26,678 nucleotides of DNA, from contig CAJOQW010000049.1 in assembly GCA_905236955.1 (NCBI GenBank), positions 1 through 26,678 on the forward strand. Direction: 5' to 3'. Every line of letters starts with the position of its first letter. Position 1 is the first letter of the stretch. This stretch comes from an uncultured Bacteroidales bacterium (GTDB lineage: Bacteria > Bacteroidota > Bacteroidia > Bacteroidales > UBA932). Of the stretch, positions 14,229 to 22,541 are shown piece after piece. Position numbers and translations under genes: made by a program. The notes beneath the pieces are model-generated. The model saw nothing but the letters and a program-made list of their open reading frames with translations. It searched no databases and was not told the DNA's origin.

Positions 14229-15050
14229 ATGCGATATTCCGTCACTTTGTCATATTCGGGGGCGGATTTCTGCGGTTGGCAGAAACAGCCCGGGGCACCC
14301 AGCGTGCAGGAAACGCTCGAGAACGCACTAGGCACCCTCACGGGGCAGCCCGTCGCCGTAGTGGGCGCGGGAAGAACCGACACCGGGGTGGGCGCCGTCG
14401 GGTACGTGGCTCACTTCGAAGTTCCTGCGGAACTCGATGCGCAGTGGTTATGCTGCAAATTGAATGCCATCCTACCCCACCAGATAGCCGTCCAGGAGGT
14501 GGTGCCCGCAACCCCCGAATTCCATGCCCGTTTCCACGCAACCAGGCGCGAATATACCTATTTCCTTCACCGCCGCAAGGATCCTTTCGCTTGCGGATGG
14601 TCGTATCTGTACGGCTATCCGGGACTCGATTTCGAGCTCATGGACCGCGCCGCCGCGCTTCTTGCCGGCACCCATGACTTTTCCTCTTTCCAGAAGAAGG
14701 GTTCCGACAACCGCACCACCATATGTACCGTCTTCGAGGCCGGCTGGCACCCGTATGTTCCAACCCACGTTTCCATACTAGGACATTCAGATTCCTTGTA
14801 CAGGCAGTTTCCGGAAGGAGGGGTATCTGCCGGGGTGCAATCCGACTATTGGTATTTCAGGATATCCGCCGACAGGTTCCTGCGCAACATGGTCCGCGCA
14901 ATAGTCGGCACGCTTTTGGAAGTCGGAAGGGGAAGACGGACCCTCGAGGGCTTCGCGGAGCTGATAGGCGGCGGCAGCCGTTCCGACGCGGGGGAATCCG
15001 CTCCGGGACACGCCCTGTTCTTCTCACGCATTGAATATCCCGAAAAATGA
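14229..15050 (+). CDS. truA: tRNA pseudouridine synthase A
   Basis: The 273-residue enzyme converts uridines 38-40 in the tRNA anticodon stem to pseudouridine. The catalytic Asp is D51 in GRTDTGVGA. Other family marks are the FCGWQ start (14-18), ATRREYTYFL (104-113) and ADRFLRNMVRAIVGTLLEVGRG (214-235). Two departures are visible. The family usually has His in GRTDAGVHA, but this protein has Gly at 55. Residues about 176-205 form an insertion of 25-30 residues before the YWYFRISADRF strand, making it longer than typical. A longer in-frame start at 14187 was rejected because it overlaps moxR and adds a non-family N-terminus. Confidence 0.93.
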   Translation: MRYSVTLSYSGADFCGWQKQPGAPSVQETLENALGTLTGQPVAVVGAGRTDTGVGAVGYVAHFEVPAELDAQWLCCKLNAILPHQIAVQEVVPATPEFHARFHATRREYTYFLHRRKDPFACGWSYLYGYPGLDFELMDRAAALLAGTHDFSSFQKKGSDNRTTICTVFEAGWHPYVPTHVSILGHSDSLYRQFPEGGVSAGVQSDYWYFRISADRFLRNMVRAIVGTLLEVGRGRRTLEGFAELIGGGSRSDAGESAPGHALFFSRIEYPEK

Positions 15051-15059
15051 TTATATTTG
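15031..15059 (+). promoter_or_regulatory. exbB-exbD-tonB promoter
   Basis: TTG (15031-15033), an 18-nt spacer and TATATTTG (15052-15059, exact TAnnTTTG) stand at the truA 3' end. The leader to the exbB ATG at 15111 is about 45 nt. The TTG lies inside the last truA codons. Confidence 0.8.
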
Positions 15060-15110
15060 CTGGGTTAAGGCCAACAGGTCACAAAATGAATAATTTTAAA
15101 CTCTAGAAAT

Positions 15111-15827
15111 ATGTTGTTCTCTCTTCTCCAGGCAGAAACCGCAACGGCGCTCGCAGAGGCCGTGGAAGCGGCTCCGGCTCCGCAGGAAATGTCCTACTCA
15201 CTCATCGACATGGCCGCCAAGGGCGGCTGGCTCATGATAGTGCTGCTCATACTCAGCATCATCGCCATCTACATCTTCGGCAAGAAGCTCTGGGTAATCA
15301 ACCGCGCCGCCAAGGTGGACAAGAACTTCCTGGACGACATCCGCGATTACATCCATGACGGCAAGATCAAGAGCGCCGTCACCTACTGCGGCAAGTTCGA
15401 CACTCCGGTCGCCAGGCTGGTCGAGAAGGGCATCGAGCGCATCGGCAGGCCCCTGGCCGATATCCAAAGTGCAATCGAGAACGTGGGCAACCTCGAGGTC
15501 GCCAGGCTCGAGAAAGGCCTCCCGTTCCTCGCCACCATCGCGGGCGGTGCTCCCATGATCGGGTTCCTCGGCACTGTTTCCGGCATGGTCAAGGCCTTCT
15601 TCAACATGGCCAACGCAGGCAACAACATAGACATCACACTCCTTTCCAGCGGCATCTACGAGGCGATGATCACCACAGTGGGCGGCCTCATCGTGGGCAT
15701 CCTCGCCTATTTCGGATACAACTATCTCACCAACAGGATCGACAACGTCGTCTTCAACATCGAGAACGCCACCATAGAATTCATGGACGTGCTCAACGAA
15801 CCCGAAGAAGACAAAAAGGCGGAATAA
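15111..15827 (+). CDS. exbB: MotA/TolQ/ExbB proton channel family protein
   Basis: The 238-residue inner-membrane protein has three predicted membrane segments (about 40-57, 137-160 and 185-207), with a cytoplasmic loop between the first two and the conserved GLPFLATIAGGAPMIGFLGTVSGMV stretch (136-160) that lines the channel. A short N-terminal Ala-rich region (about 8-24) precedes the first helix, as in many Bacteroidota ExbB proteins. With ExbD it uses the proton gradient to drive TonB. exbD begins 2 nt after its stop. TolQ is the main alternative, but a TonB protein rather than TolA/TolB follows, so ExbB is preferred. Confidence 0.93.
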   Translation: MLFSLLQAETATALAEAVEAAPAPQEMSYSLIDMAAKGGWLMIVLLILSIIAIYIFGKKLWVINRAAKVDKNFLDDIRDYIHDGKIKSAVTYCGKFDTPVARLVEKGIERIGRPLADIQSAIENVGNLEVARLEKGLPFLATIAGGAPMIGFLGTVSGMVKAFFNMANAGNNIDITLLSSGIYEAMITTVGGLIVGILAYFGYNYLTNRIDNVVFNIENATIEFMDVLNEPEEDKKAE

Positions 15828-15829
15828 CC

Positions 15830-16240
15830 ATGGCCATCAAGAGACGCACGAAGGCAGATTCCAACATCTCGATGTCGAGCATGACCGACATCGTGTTCCT
15901 GCTGCTCATTTTCTTCCTGGTCACAAGCACCCTCGTGAACCCCAACGCCCTCAAGCTCCTGCTCCCCAAGAGCACGGGCCAGGTGAGCGCAAAACCCACG
16001 GTCAGCGTTTCCATAAAGGACTGGGGCAACGACATGTACACCTATCACATCAACGGCAACGAGATAGCCGAGCGCATAGACCAGGTGGAAGACGACCTCG
16101 TCGGGCTGCTCCAGAACGAGGAAGACCCGACCTTCAGCATCTATTCCGACGAATCGGTGCCCATAAAGGAAATTGTGCAGGTGATGAACATCGCCAAGCG
16201 CAACCACTATAAAGTCATACTAGCCACGCAGCCTGAATGA
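15830..16240 (+). CDS. exbD: ExbD/TolR family protein
   Basis: The 136-residue protein has a short basic N-terminus and one membrane helix (about 18-36) starting MTDIVFLLLIFFLVTS. It carries the essential membrane Asp, D20, which couples proton flow in this family. The periplasmic part (about 45-136) ends in the VPIKEIVQVMNIAKRNHYKVILAT helix-strand unit typical of ExbD. It works as a dimer inside the ExbB pentamer. Many Bacteroidales carry two exbD genes in tandem; here there is one, overlapping tonB by 4 nt (ATGA). Confidence 0.93.
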   Translation: MAIKRRTKADSNISMSSMTDIVFLLLIFFLVTSTLVNPNALKLLLPKSTGQVSAKPTVSVSIKDWGNDMYTYHINGNEIAERIDQVEDDLVGLLQNEEDPTFSIYSDESVPIKEIVQVMNIAKRNHYKVILATQPE

Positions 16241-17022
16241 AACCATACCAGAAAGAACGGGCACAAAGGGAGCACAACGCGACTTTAGTCGGCCTGCTCC
16301 TCACGATAGGACTCCATCTCGGGGCCCTGTGTCTCGTATCCTTTACAGGTATCAAGTATCTATGGCCACCCCCGGACGAAAGTTCCTTCCTTATCGACTT
16401 CGAGCAGGAAGAAGAACCCGAATTCATCCCGGTTTACGGCCGTGAGCCACAGGGCGAGGATGTGGACAGGGAAGCACCTGTCGAGATAGTCCAGAGGAGC
16501 GAATCCCCCAACCAGTCCACGGCCCGGAACCTCACCCCGGCCGCCAGGCCCGACGACTTCGGGGATGTCCCCGTGCAGGAACCGGTCCGTGAAGAAGAGC
16601 CCAAGCTCGATCCCAGGGCCGCCTTCCCGGGCATGGCGAAGAAGGACACGTCGCTCACCGCACCGCACGGAGCCGAAGATCCTTCTGCCAACTTCAAGGC
16701 CGGGCAGGCCCGCGGTAATTCCGCCAACGCCGACATAGACGGCACTCCCAATGCCCATGTCGAAGGGCGCAAGGTGAACAAGAGTTCACTCGTCAAACCC
16801 GCCTACAACATCCAGGAAAGCGGCACTGTCGTGGTGAAGATATGGATAGACCAATACGGCAACGTCAAGGACGCCCAAGCCGGCGCCGACGGCACTACAA
16901 TAACCAATTCCAGACTTTGGGCCGCTGCTCGCACGGCTGCCCTGAAGGCACATTTTGACATGAAATCCGATGCCCCTGCCCTGCAGGAGGGCACCATAAC
17001 CTACAAATTCAAATTAAAGTAA
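16237..17022 (+). CDS. tonB: Energy transducer TonB
   Basis: The 261-residue protein has a cytoplasmic basic N-terminus, one membrane helix (about 16-38) and a long Pro/Glu/Arg-rich, probably extended periplasmic spacer (about 45-190). The TonB C-terminal domain spans about 194-261 (GTVVVKIWIDQYGNVKDA, ending ITYKFKLK). This domain contacts TonB boxes of outer-membrane receptors and passes on the force made by ExbB/ExbD. Overlap with exbD by 4 nt and the shared promoter at 15031-15059 place all three in one operon. TolA is less likely, since there is no long helical domain. Confidence 0.9.
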   Translation: MKPYQKERAQREHNATLVGLLLTIGLHLGALCLVSFTGIKYLWPPPDESSFLIDFEQEEEPEFIPVYGREPQGEDVDREAPVEIVQRSESPNQSTARNLTPAARPDDFGDVPVQEPVREEEPKLDPRAAFPGMAKKDTSLTAPHGAEDPSANFKAGQARGNSANADIDGTPNAHVEGRKVNKSSLVKPAYNIQESGTVVVKIWIDQYGNVKDAQAGADGTTITNSRLWAAARTAALKAHFDMKSDAPALQEGTITYKFKLK

Positions 17023-17071
17023 CGTGGCCCAGGCGAGACGTGAGTCGCGCCGCAGCCTAAAAGACAAAGAA

Positions 17072-18334
17072 ATGGATCGATTTTCCAAAGATGGAAGGAA
17101 ACTGAGGCCCCGCAAAAGGGCAAGTTCCGACTACGGTACAGACCAAACCACTGCCAGGCCGGCCTACAGCACCGGCGGCAAAGACAACCAGGATTCTTAC
17201 GGCGAACGCCGTTCTTTCAGCGAGAGGAAACCCTACGGCGGCGAAAGGCGCCCATATGGGGAACACAGATCATATGGAAATCACAAAACCTACGGAGAAC
17301 ACCGTCCTTACGGCGAGCACCGCAGCTACAACGCCTATGGTGACCAAAGGCCCCGTGAAAACGGGGAAAGGCCCGGTGACGGCGCTCCCCGCAGGCAATA
17401 CGGCGGAAAAAGTCCCTATGGCCACAAACCATATGGCGGCAAGCAGGGTGCAGGCAAGCCGTACGGCAGCAAGGGACCACGCAAATCCGACGGCGGCCGC
17501 CCGCAGCGCGGCGGCTTCAACAAGGAATCGAACGAGGGCATCAACCGCATGATCCAGAACACCCCGCGCCCGGCTCCGCAGTATTCCGACTTCGACAGCG
17601 CCCCCACCCCCCTCAAGGAGGAAATCCGCCTGAACAAGTTCATAGCGAATTCTGGAGTATGCTCCCGCCGCGAAGCCGACACCATGATCCAGGCCGGAGT
17701 GGTCACCGTGAACGGAGAGGTAGTGACCGCATTGGGCACCAAGGTCAACATCAGCAAGGACGTGGTCAAGTTCAACGGCGAAACCCTCAGGGGCGAGGCC
17801 AAGGTTTACCTGGTGATGAACAAACCCCGCGGTTTCGTAACCACCGCCAGCGACCCCCACGCCGAAAAGACCGTGATGGACCTCCTGAAAGGCTGCACTG
17901 CAAGGGTGTACCCCGTCGGCAGGCTCGACAAGGCCACTACCGGCGTGCTGATGTTCACCAACGACGGCGAGATAGCCGAGCGCCTCACCCATCCCTCGTA
18001 CGACAAGAAGAAGATATACCAGGTCATACTGAACAAGCCCCTCGAAGAAGAGGACCGCCGGAAGATACTCGACGGAATCGAACTGTCGGACGGCCCTATA
18101 GCGGCCGACGCCCTCGAGTACATCGACGAGAATGACAAGCGCAAGCTCGGAATCGAGATCCACTCCGGCAAGAACCGCGTGGTCCGCCGCATCTTCGAAG
18201 CCACCGGCCATGAAGTTCGCACCCTCGACCGCGTTTACTTCGCGGGTCTCACCAAGAAGGGCCTCAAGAAAGGTGAATGGCGCTATCTTACAGAGGCTGA
18301 AGTGAACATACTTAAAATGGGGGCATACGTATAA
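17072..18334 (+). CDS. rluB: 23S rRNA pseudouridine synthase, RluB/RsuA family, with repetitive N-terminal tail
   Basis: The 420-residue protein has two parts. Residues 1-183 are low-complexity, rich in Gly, Arg, Tyr and Lys, with repeated YGE-H/R-R, YGGK and PYG units. This region is predicted to be disordered and cationic and probably binds RNA. Residues 184-232 are an S4 RNA-binding domain (IRLNKFIANSGVCSRREAD). The catalytic domain follows with D286 in VGRLDKATTGVL, the active-site Asp motif of the RsuA/RluB/E/F group, and KNRVVRRIFEATGHEV near the end. Which 23S position it modifies cannot be read from sequence; RluB (about U2605) is the likeliest. A GTG at 17024, 1 nt after tonB, would add 16 residues. 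The ATG at 17072 is preferred because GTG starts are rare here and the A-rich sequence before the ATG looks like a normal start. Confidence 0.88.
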   Translation: MDRFSKDGRKLRPRKRASSDYGTDQTTARPAYSTGGKDNQDSYGERRSFSERKPYGGERRPYGEHRSYGNHKTYGEHRPYGEHRSYNAYGDQRPRENGERPGDGAPRRQYGGKSPYGHKPYGGKQGAGKPYGSKGPRKSDGGRPQRGGFNKESNEGINRMIQNTPRPAPQYSDFDSAPTPLKEEIRLNKFIANSGVCSRREADTMIQAGVVTVNGEVVTALGTKVNISKDVVKFNGETLRGEAKVYLVMNKPRGFVTTASDPHAEKTVMDLLKGCTARVYPVGRLDKATTGVLMFTNDGEIAERLTHPSYDKKKIYQVILNKPLEEEDRRKILDGIELSDGPIAADALEYIDENDKRKLGIEIHSGKNRVVRRIFEATGHEVRTLDRVYFAGLTKKGLKKGEWRYLTEAEVNILKMGAYV

Positions 18335-19215
18335 TGGCTCACAGGTCCGGTTTCGTAAACATAGTCGGCAATCCCAATGTCGGCAAAAGTACCCTGATGA
18401 ACGCCCTGGTGGGCGAAAAACTCAGCATAGTCACGGCCAAGGCCCAGACTACGAGACACAGGATCATGGGCATCATAAACGGGGAGGACTGGCAGATAGT
18501 CTTCTCCGACACCCCGGGCATACTCAAGCCGGTGTACCGGCTGCAGGAAGACATGGTGAACAAGGTGGACATGGCCATGGGGGACGCCGACATCCTGCTC
18601 TATGTGACCGACACGGTGGAAAAGGCTGACAAAAACGGTGAATACGTCCGCAAACTCAACGAACTCACCTGCCCGATAGTTTTGGTAATCAACAAGATAG
18701 ACATTAGCGACCAGGAAAAGGTCAAGGCCCTTGTTGAGTATTGGTCGAAACAGGTCCCGTCGGCCACCATCATCCCCGCTTCCGCCAAGGAGAAGTTCGG
18801 CATACAGAACATCCTCGAGGCCGTTGTGGAGCGCCTTCCGGTGGCACCGCCCTGGTATGACAAGGAAACCTTCACCGACAAGAACCTCCGTTTCTTCGCA
18901 AGTGAGATAATACGCGAGAAGATCCTCCTTTATTATCGCGAGGAAATCCCCTATTCCTGCCACGTCGAGATCGAGTCGTTCAAGGAAGGGGAGGAACGTT
19001 ACGAGATAGGTGCGATCATATACGTGATGCGCGAGACCCAGAAGGGCATCGTCATCGGAAAGGGCGGCACCGCCCTGAAGAGGGTCGGCACCCAGGCCCG
19101 CAAGGAGATGGAGGACTTCTTCCAGAAGAAGGTCTTCCTGCAGCTGCTGGTAAAGGTGGACCCGGACTGGCGCGAGAACCGCAAGGAATTACGAAAATTT
19201 GGATACGAGGAATAG
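18334..19215 (+). CDS. era: GTPase Era
   Basis: The 293-residue protein has the G1 motif GNPNVGKS (12-19), G3 DTPG (59-62), G4 NKID (120-123) and a C-terminal KH RNA-binding domain with GKGGTALKRVGTQARKEME (about 239-257). This is the standard Era plan and length. Era binds the 3' end of 16S rRNA and is needed for small-subunit assembly. Its ATG overlaps the stop of the pseudouridine synthase gene by one base (TAATG), so ribosome-linked functions are translationally coupled. The parC start follows 3 nt after its stop. Confidence 0.97.
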   Translation: MAHRSGFVNIVGNPNVGKSTLMNALVGEKLSIVTAKAQTTRHRIMGIINGEDWQIVFSDTPGILKPVYRLQEDMVNKVDMAMGDADILLYVTDTVEKADKNGEYVRKLNELTCPIVLVINKIDISDQEKVKALVEYWSKQVPSATIIPASAKEKFGIQNILEAVVERLPVAPPWYDKETFTDKNLRFFASEIIREKILLYYREEIPYSCHVEIESFKEGEERYEIGAIIYVMRETQKGIVIGKGGTALKRVGTQARKEMEDFFQKKVFLQLLVKVDPDWRENRKELRKFGYEE

Positions 19216-19218
19216 CAG

Positions 19219-22029
19219 ATGGAAGATGACGAGATAATGACCCCGGAAGAAGAGTTGGACGCCGACGCTCTCGAGGCCCCGGTCGATGAAGAAAACGCCG
19301 CACCTTCGGGCAAATTCTCCAGGTTGCTGGACAGTGACAGCCACCGTTTCAAACTGTCCGGAATGTTCAAGGACTGGTTCCTGGATTACTCTTCCTACGT
19401 AATCCTCCAGAGAGCCGTCCCTCACATCGTGGACGGTCTGAAGCCGGTGCAGCGCCGCGTCCTTCACGCCATGTACAGGATGGACGACGGCAACTACACC
19501 AAGGTGGCCAACATCGTCGGGCAGGCCATGCAGTACCACCCTCATGGTGATGCCTCCATCCTCGGCGCCCTGGTTCAGCTCGGCCAGAAGGGCTTTCTTA
19601 TCGACTGCCAGGGGAACTGGGGCAACATCCTCACCGGCGACTCGAACGCCGCCCCCCGTTACATCGAGGCCCGTCTGTCCAAATTCGCCAAGGAGGTGGT
19701 GTTCGACCCGGAGATAACCAACTGGATGAGTTCCTACGACGGCAGGAACCAGGAACCGACCGAACTCCCGGTGCGTTTCCCTCTGCTGCTCGCCCAGGGG
19801 ACGGAAGGCATCGCCGTGGGCATGGCATCCAAGATCCTCCCGCACAACTTCTGTGAACTGCTCGACGCCTCGGTGAAGATACTCGAGGGAAAACCTTATG
19901 AACTGTACCCGGACTTCCCCACCGGAGGCTTTGCCGACTGCAGCAAGTACATGAACGGCCGCAGGGGAGGTTCCGTCAAGGTGCGCGCCCGCATCGAGAA
20001 GATAGACAAGAGCACCATCGCCATCACCGAGATCCCCTATGGGAAGACCACCCATATCATCATAGACACCATCCTCAAGGCCAAGGACAAGGGCAAGATC
20101 AAGATCAAGAAGATAGAGGACATGACCACCGACAAGGTGAACATCATCATCCATCTTCCCGGCGATGTCTCGCCCGACAAGACCATCGACGCCCTCTACG
20201 CCTTCACCGACTGCGAGTGCAACATCGCCCCGAATGCCTGCGTCATCCGTGACAACAAGCCCCAGTTCCTCAGTGTCAACGACATACTCGAATACGACAC
20301 CTTGCACACCCGCGACCTCCTGGAGGCCGAGCTCCGCATCAAGCTCGCCAAACTCGAGGCCGACTGGCATTACTCCTCACTCGAGAAGATCTTCTTCGAG
20401 AACCGTATCTACAAGGTACTGGAACAAGACCAGAAGACCTGGGAGGAGCAGCTCCAGGACATCTTCGACCAGATGAAGCTCTACCAGGACCTTCTCCGCA
20501 AGGAAATAGTGATGGACGACATCCTCAAGCTGGTCGAAAAACCGGTTCGCAAGATTTCCAAGTTCGACACCAAGGCCAATGACGAGAAGATCCTCAAGAT
20601 CGAGGGGGAGATGGCGAAGGTGCAGGAGAACATAGACAACATCACCGGCTACACCATAGCCTGGTTCAAGCATCTCAAGGAAACCTACGGGAAGGACTTC
20701 CCGCGCCTTACCGAACTCACCGGTTTCGAGACCATCGCCGCCACCAAGGTCGTCAACAACAACGCCAAGCTCTCGGCCAACCTCGCCGAAGGGTTCGTGG
20801 GGATAGGCCTCAAGAGGGACGACGGCGGCGAATTCATATGCGAATGCTCCGACATGTCGGAGATCATCGTCATCGGGAAAGACGGCAAATACCGCATCAC
20901 CAAGGTCCAGGACAAGGCCTTCTTCGGGAAAGACCTGCTGTATGTCAACGTCTTCGACAGGGGTGACGAACGGCGCATCTACAACGTCATCTACCGTGAC
21001 GGGAAGAGTTCGGTTTATTACGCCAAGCGTTTCGCCATCACCTCCGTCACCCGCGACAAGGAATACGATATCACGCAAGGGGTTGAAGGCAGCCGCATTG
21101 AGTATTTCTCGTCCAATCCGAACGGCGAGGCCGAGTCCGTACGCATTTCGCTGCGCCCGAAACCGAAGCTCAAGAAGACATCGATGGAATACGATTTCGC
21201 GACCCTTGCCATCAAGAGCAAGGGTGCGCGCGGCAATCTCGTTTCCAAGAATGCCATAAGGAACATAAGCCTCAAGAGCCGCGGCGTATCCACCATTGCC
21301 GGCAAGGACATATGGTACGACGCCGACATACAGAAGCTCAACGACGAGAACCGCGGCCTGTATCTCGGCCAGTTCGACACCGACGACAAGGTACTCGCCG
21401 TCTTCAGGAACGGGACCTTCTATACCACTTCGTTCGACCTGGTCAACAAGTATCAGGGGGACGTGCTCAAGATAGAGAAATTCGATCCCGGGAAGATTTA
21501 TACGGCAATTTATTACGACGGTGCCGCCAAGACCTTCTACGTGAAGCGTTTCTGCTTCGTCCTGAGCGACAATACCCCGCAGAGTTTCATAGCCGACGCG
21601 CCCAAAAGCTACCTTGTCGGCCTGTCCGAAGACCTGCATCCGCAATACCGCGTAGTCTTCGGCGGCAAGGATTCCTCGCACAATCCCGAGAATATCGACG
21701 CCGGGGAATGGATAGGCAAGAAAGGATATACCGCCAAGGGCCGCAAGTGCCACGACCGCTACAAGGTCAAGAAGGTGGAATTCATAGAACCCCTCCACAA
21801 ACCCGAAGACGACCTCCCGGAAGAGGAGCCGGAAATGGCACTTCCCGCTCCGGAAGCGATTCCGGAACCCGTCGAACTGGTGATCGACACTCCGGAACCT
21901 GCGGTTCTGAAGCCTTCATCCCCGGAACCCGCCGCCAAGCCTGCGGCGCCCGCTCCGGCAAAGCCCGGAACCGCCCCAAGGAAGGAGGAAGAACCTATAG
22001 AAATATTCGAAGAGCCCACCCTGTTCTGA
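19219..22029 (+). CDS. parC: DNA topoisomerase IV-type subunit A (GyrA/ParC family)
   Basis: The 936-residue subunit breaks and rejoins DNA with its GyrB/ParE partner. The catalytic Tyr is Y148 in APRYIEARLS. The N-terminal winged-helix region contains HPHGD (107-111), and a coiled-coil tower and C-terminal beta-pinwheel follow. The final 90 or so residues are Pro/Glu/Ala-rich and probably disordered. I saw no clear GyrA box (QRRGGKG-like) in the pinwheel, and the pattern matches the Bacteroidota topoisomerase IV A proteins, so ParC is preferred to GyrA. At the fluoroquinolone contact positions, A112 stands where E. coli GyrA has S83 and G116 where it has D87. No parE gene lies in the window. 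aroK overlaps its stop by one base. Confidence 0.9.
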   Translation: MEDDEIMTPEEELDADALEAPVDEENAAPSGKFSRLLDSDSHRFKLSGMFKDWFLDYSSYVILQRAVPHIVDGLKPVQRRVLHAMYRMDDGNYTKVANIVGQAMQYHPHGDASILGALVQLGQKGFLIDCQGNWGNILTGDSNAAPRYIEARLSKFAKEVVFDPEITNWMSSYDGRNQEPTELPVRFPLLLAQGTEGIAVGMASKILPHNFCELLDASVKILEGKPYELYPDFPTGGFADCSKYMNGRRGGSVKVRARIEKIDKSTIAITEIPYGKTTHIIIDTILKAKDKGKIKIKKIEDMTTDKVNIIIHLPGDVSPDKTIDALYAFTDCECNIAPNACVIRDNKPQFLSVNDILEYDTLHTRDLLEAELRIKLAKLEADWHYSSLEKIFFENRIYKVLEQDQKTWEEQLQDIFDQMKLYQDLLRKEIVMDDILKLVEKPVRKISKFDTKANDEKILKIEGEMAKVQENIDNITGYTIAWFKHLKETYGKDFPRLTELTGFETIAATKVVNNNAKLSANLAEGFVGIGLKRDDGGEFICECSDMSEIIVIGKDGKYRITKVQDKAFFGKDLLYVNVFDRGDERRIYNVIYRDGKSSVYYAKRFAITSVTRDKEYDITQGVEGSRIEYFSSNPNGEAESVRISLRPKPKLKKTSMEYDFATLAIKSKGARGNLVSKNAIRNISLKSRGVSTIAGKDIWYDADIQKLNDENRGLYLGQFDTDDKVLAVFRNGTFYTTSFDLVNKYQGDVLKIEKFDPGKIYTAIYYDGAAKTFYVKRFCFVLSDNTPQSFIADAPKSYLVGLSEDLHPQYRVVFGGKDSSHNPENIDAGEWIGKKGYTAKGRKCHDRYKVKKVEFIEPLHKPEDDLPEEEPEMALPAPEAIPEPVELVIDTPEPAVLKPSSPEPAAKPAAPAPAKPGTAPRKEEEPIEIFEEPTLF

Positions 22030-22541
22030 TGATAGTCGCCCTTACAGGATTCATGGGGTCGGGCAAAAGCTCGACTGGCCGCGTGTTGTCGGAAAAGCTC
22101 GGCTTCCCCTTTACCGACCTCGACGGAGCGATCGGGGAAAGGGCCGGCAAAACCATCCCGGAAATCTTCGCAACCGAAGGCGAGAAGGCATTCAGGGCCT
22201 TGGAAACCAGCACGTTGAAGGATGTTGTAGAGAAGGCTGAAGACAATCTGGTACTCTCTCTGGGAGGGGGTACCGTCATGGAGCCTCAAGCCCGCGCCAT
22301 CCTGGCGGAACATTGTTTCTGCATATATCTGAAGGCTTCTGTCGAGACCCTCATCGGGAACCTTTCCGGAGCGGAGGAAGGCCGCCCCATGCTTTCAGGA
22401 GCATCCTTGCGGGAGCGCATAGCCGTACTGCTGGAAGAGCGTTCGGCAACATATGAAGAAACTGCCGACGCCACGGTCGATGTGGACGGGCTCTCGCCCG
22501 AACAAGCGGCGGAGGCGATCGTCACCATTTGTCGGCAGTAG
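22029..22541 (+). CDS. aroK: Shikimate kinase
   Basis: The 170-residue enzyme phosphorylates shikimate with ATP in aromatic amino-acid synthesis. Walker A is GFMGSGKS (7-14). DLD (30-32) and R56 in GEKAFRALE bind shikimate, GGGTV (79-83) is the glycine-rich loop, and GRPML carries the lid Arg. The ATG overlaps the parC stop (TGATG). The frame is open far upstream inside parC, but the kinase homology begins at this ATG. Its 3' end overlaps a minus-strand remnant by 20 bp. Length and motifs are complete. Confidence 0.95.
   Translation: MIVALTGFMGSGKSSTGRVLSEKLGFPFTDLDGAIGERAGKTIPEIFATEGEKAFRALETSTLKDVVEKAEDNLVLSLGGGTVMEPQARAILAEHCFCIYLKASVETLIGNLSGAEEGRPMLSGASLRERIAVLLEERSATYEETADATVDVDGLSPEQAAEAIVTICRQ

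Noticed and set aside
13100..14677. Plus-strand reading frame of 525 codons opposite moxR
   Set aside because: It covers moxR and runs into truA in another frame, and has no recognisable motif; it is a by-product of GC-rich codon use.
17024..17074. GTG start 1 nt after tonB for the pseudouridine synthase
   Set aside because: It adds 16 residues without family support; the ATG at 17072 has a normal A-rich upstream region.
19189..21798. Two long minus-strand frames (393 and 473 codons) opposite parC
   Set aside because: They mirror the strongly supported parC coding sequence and have no motifs or start signals.
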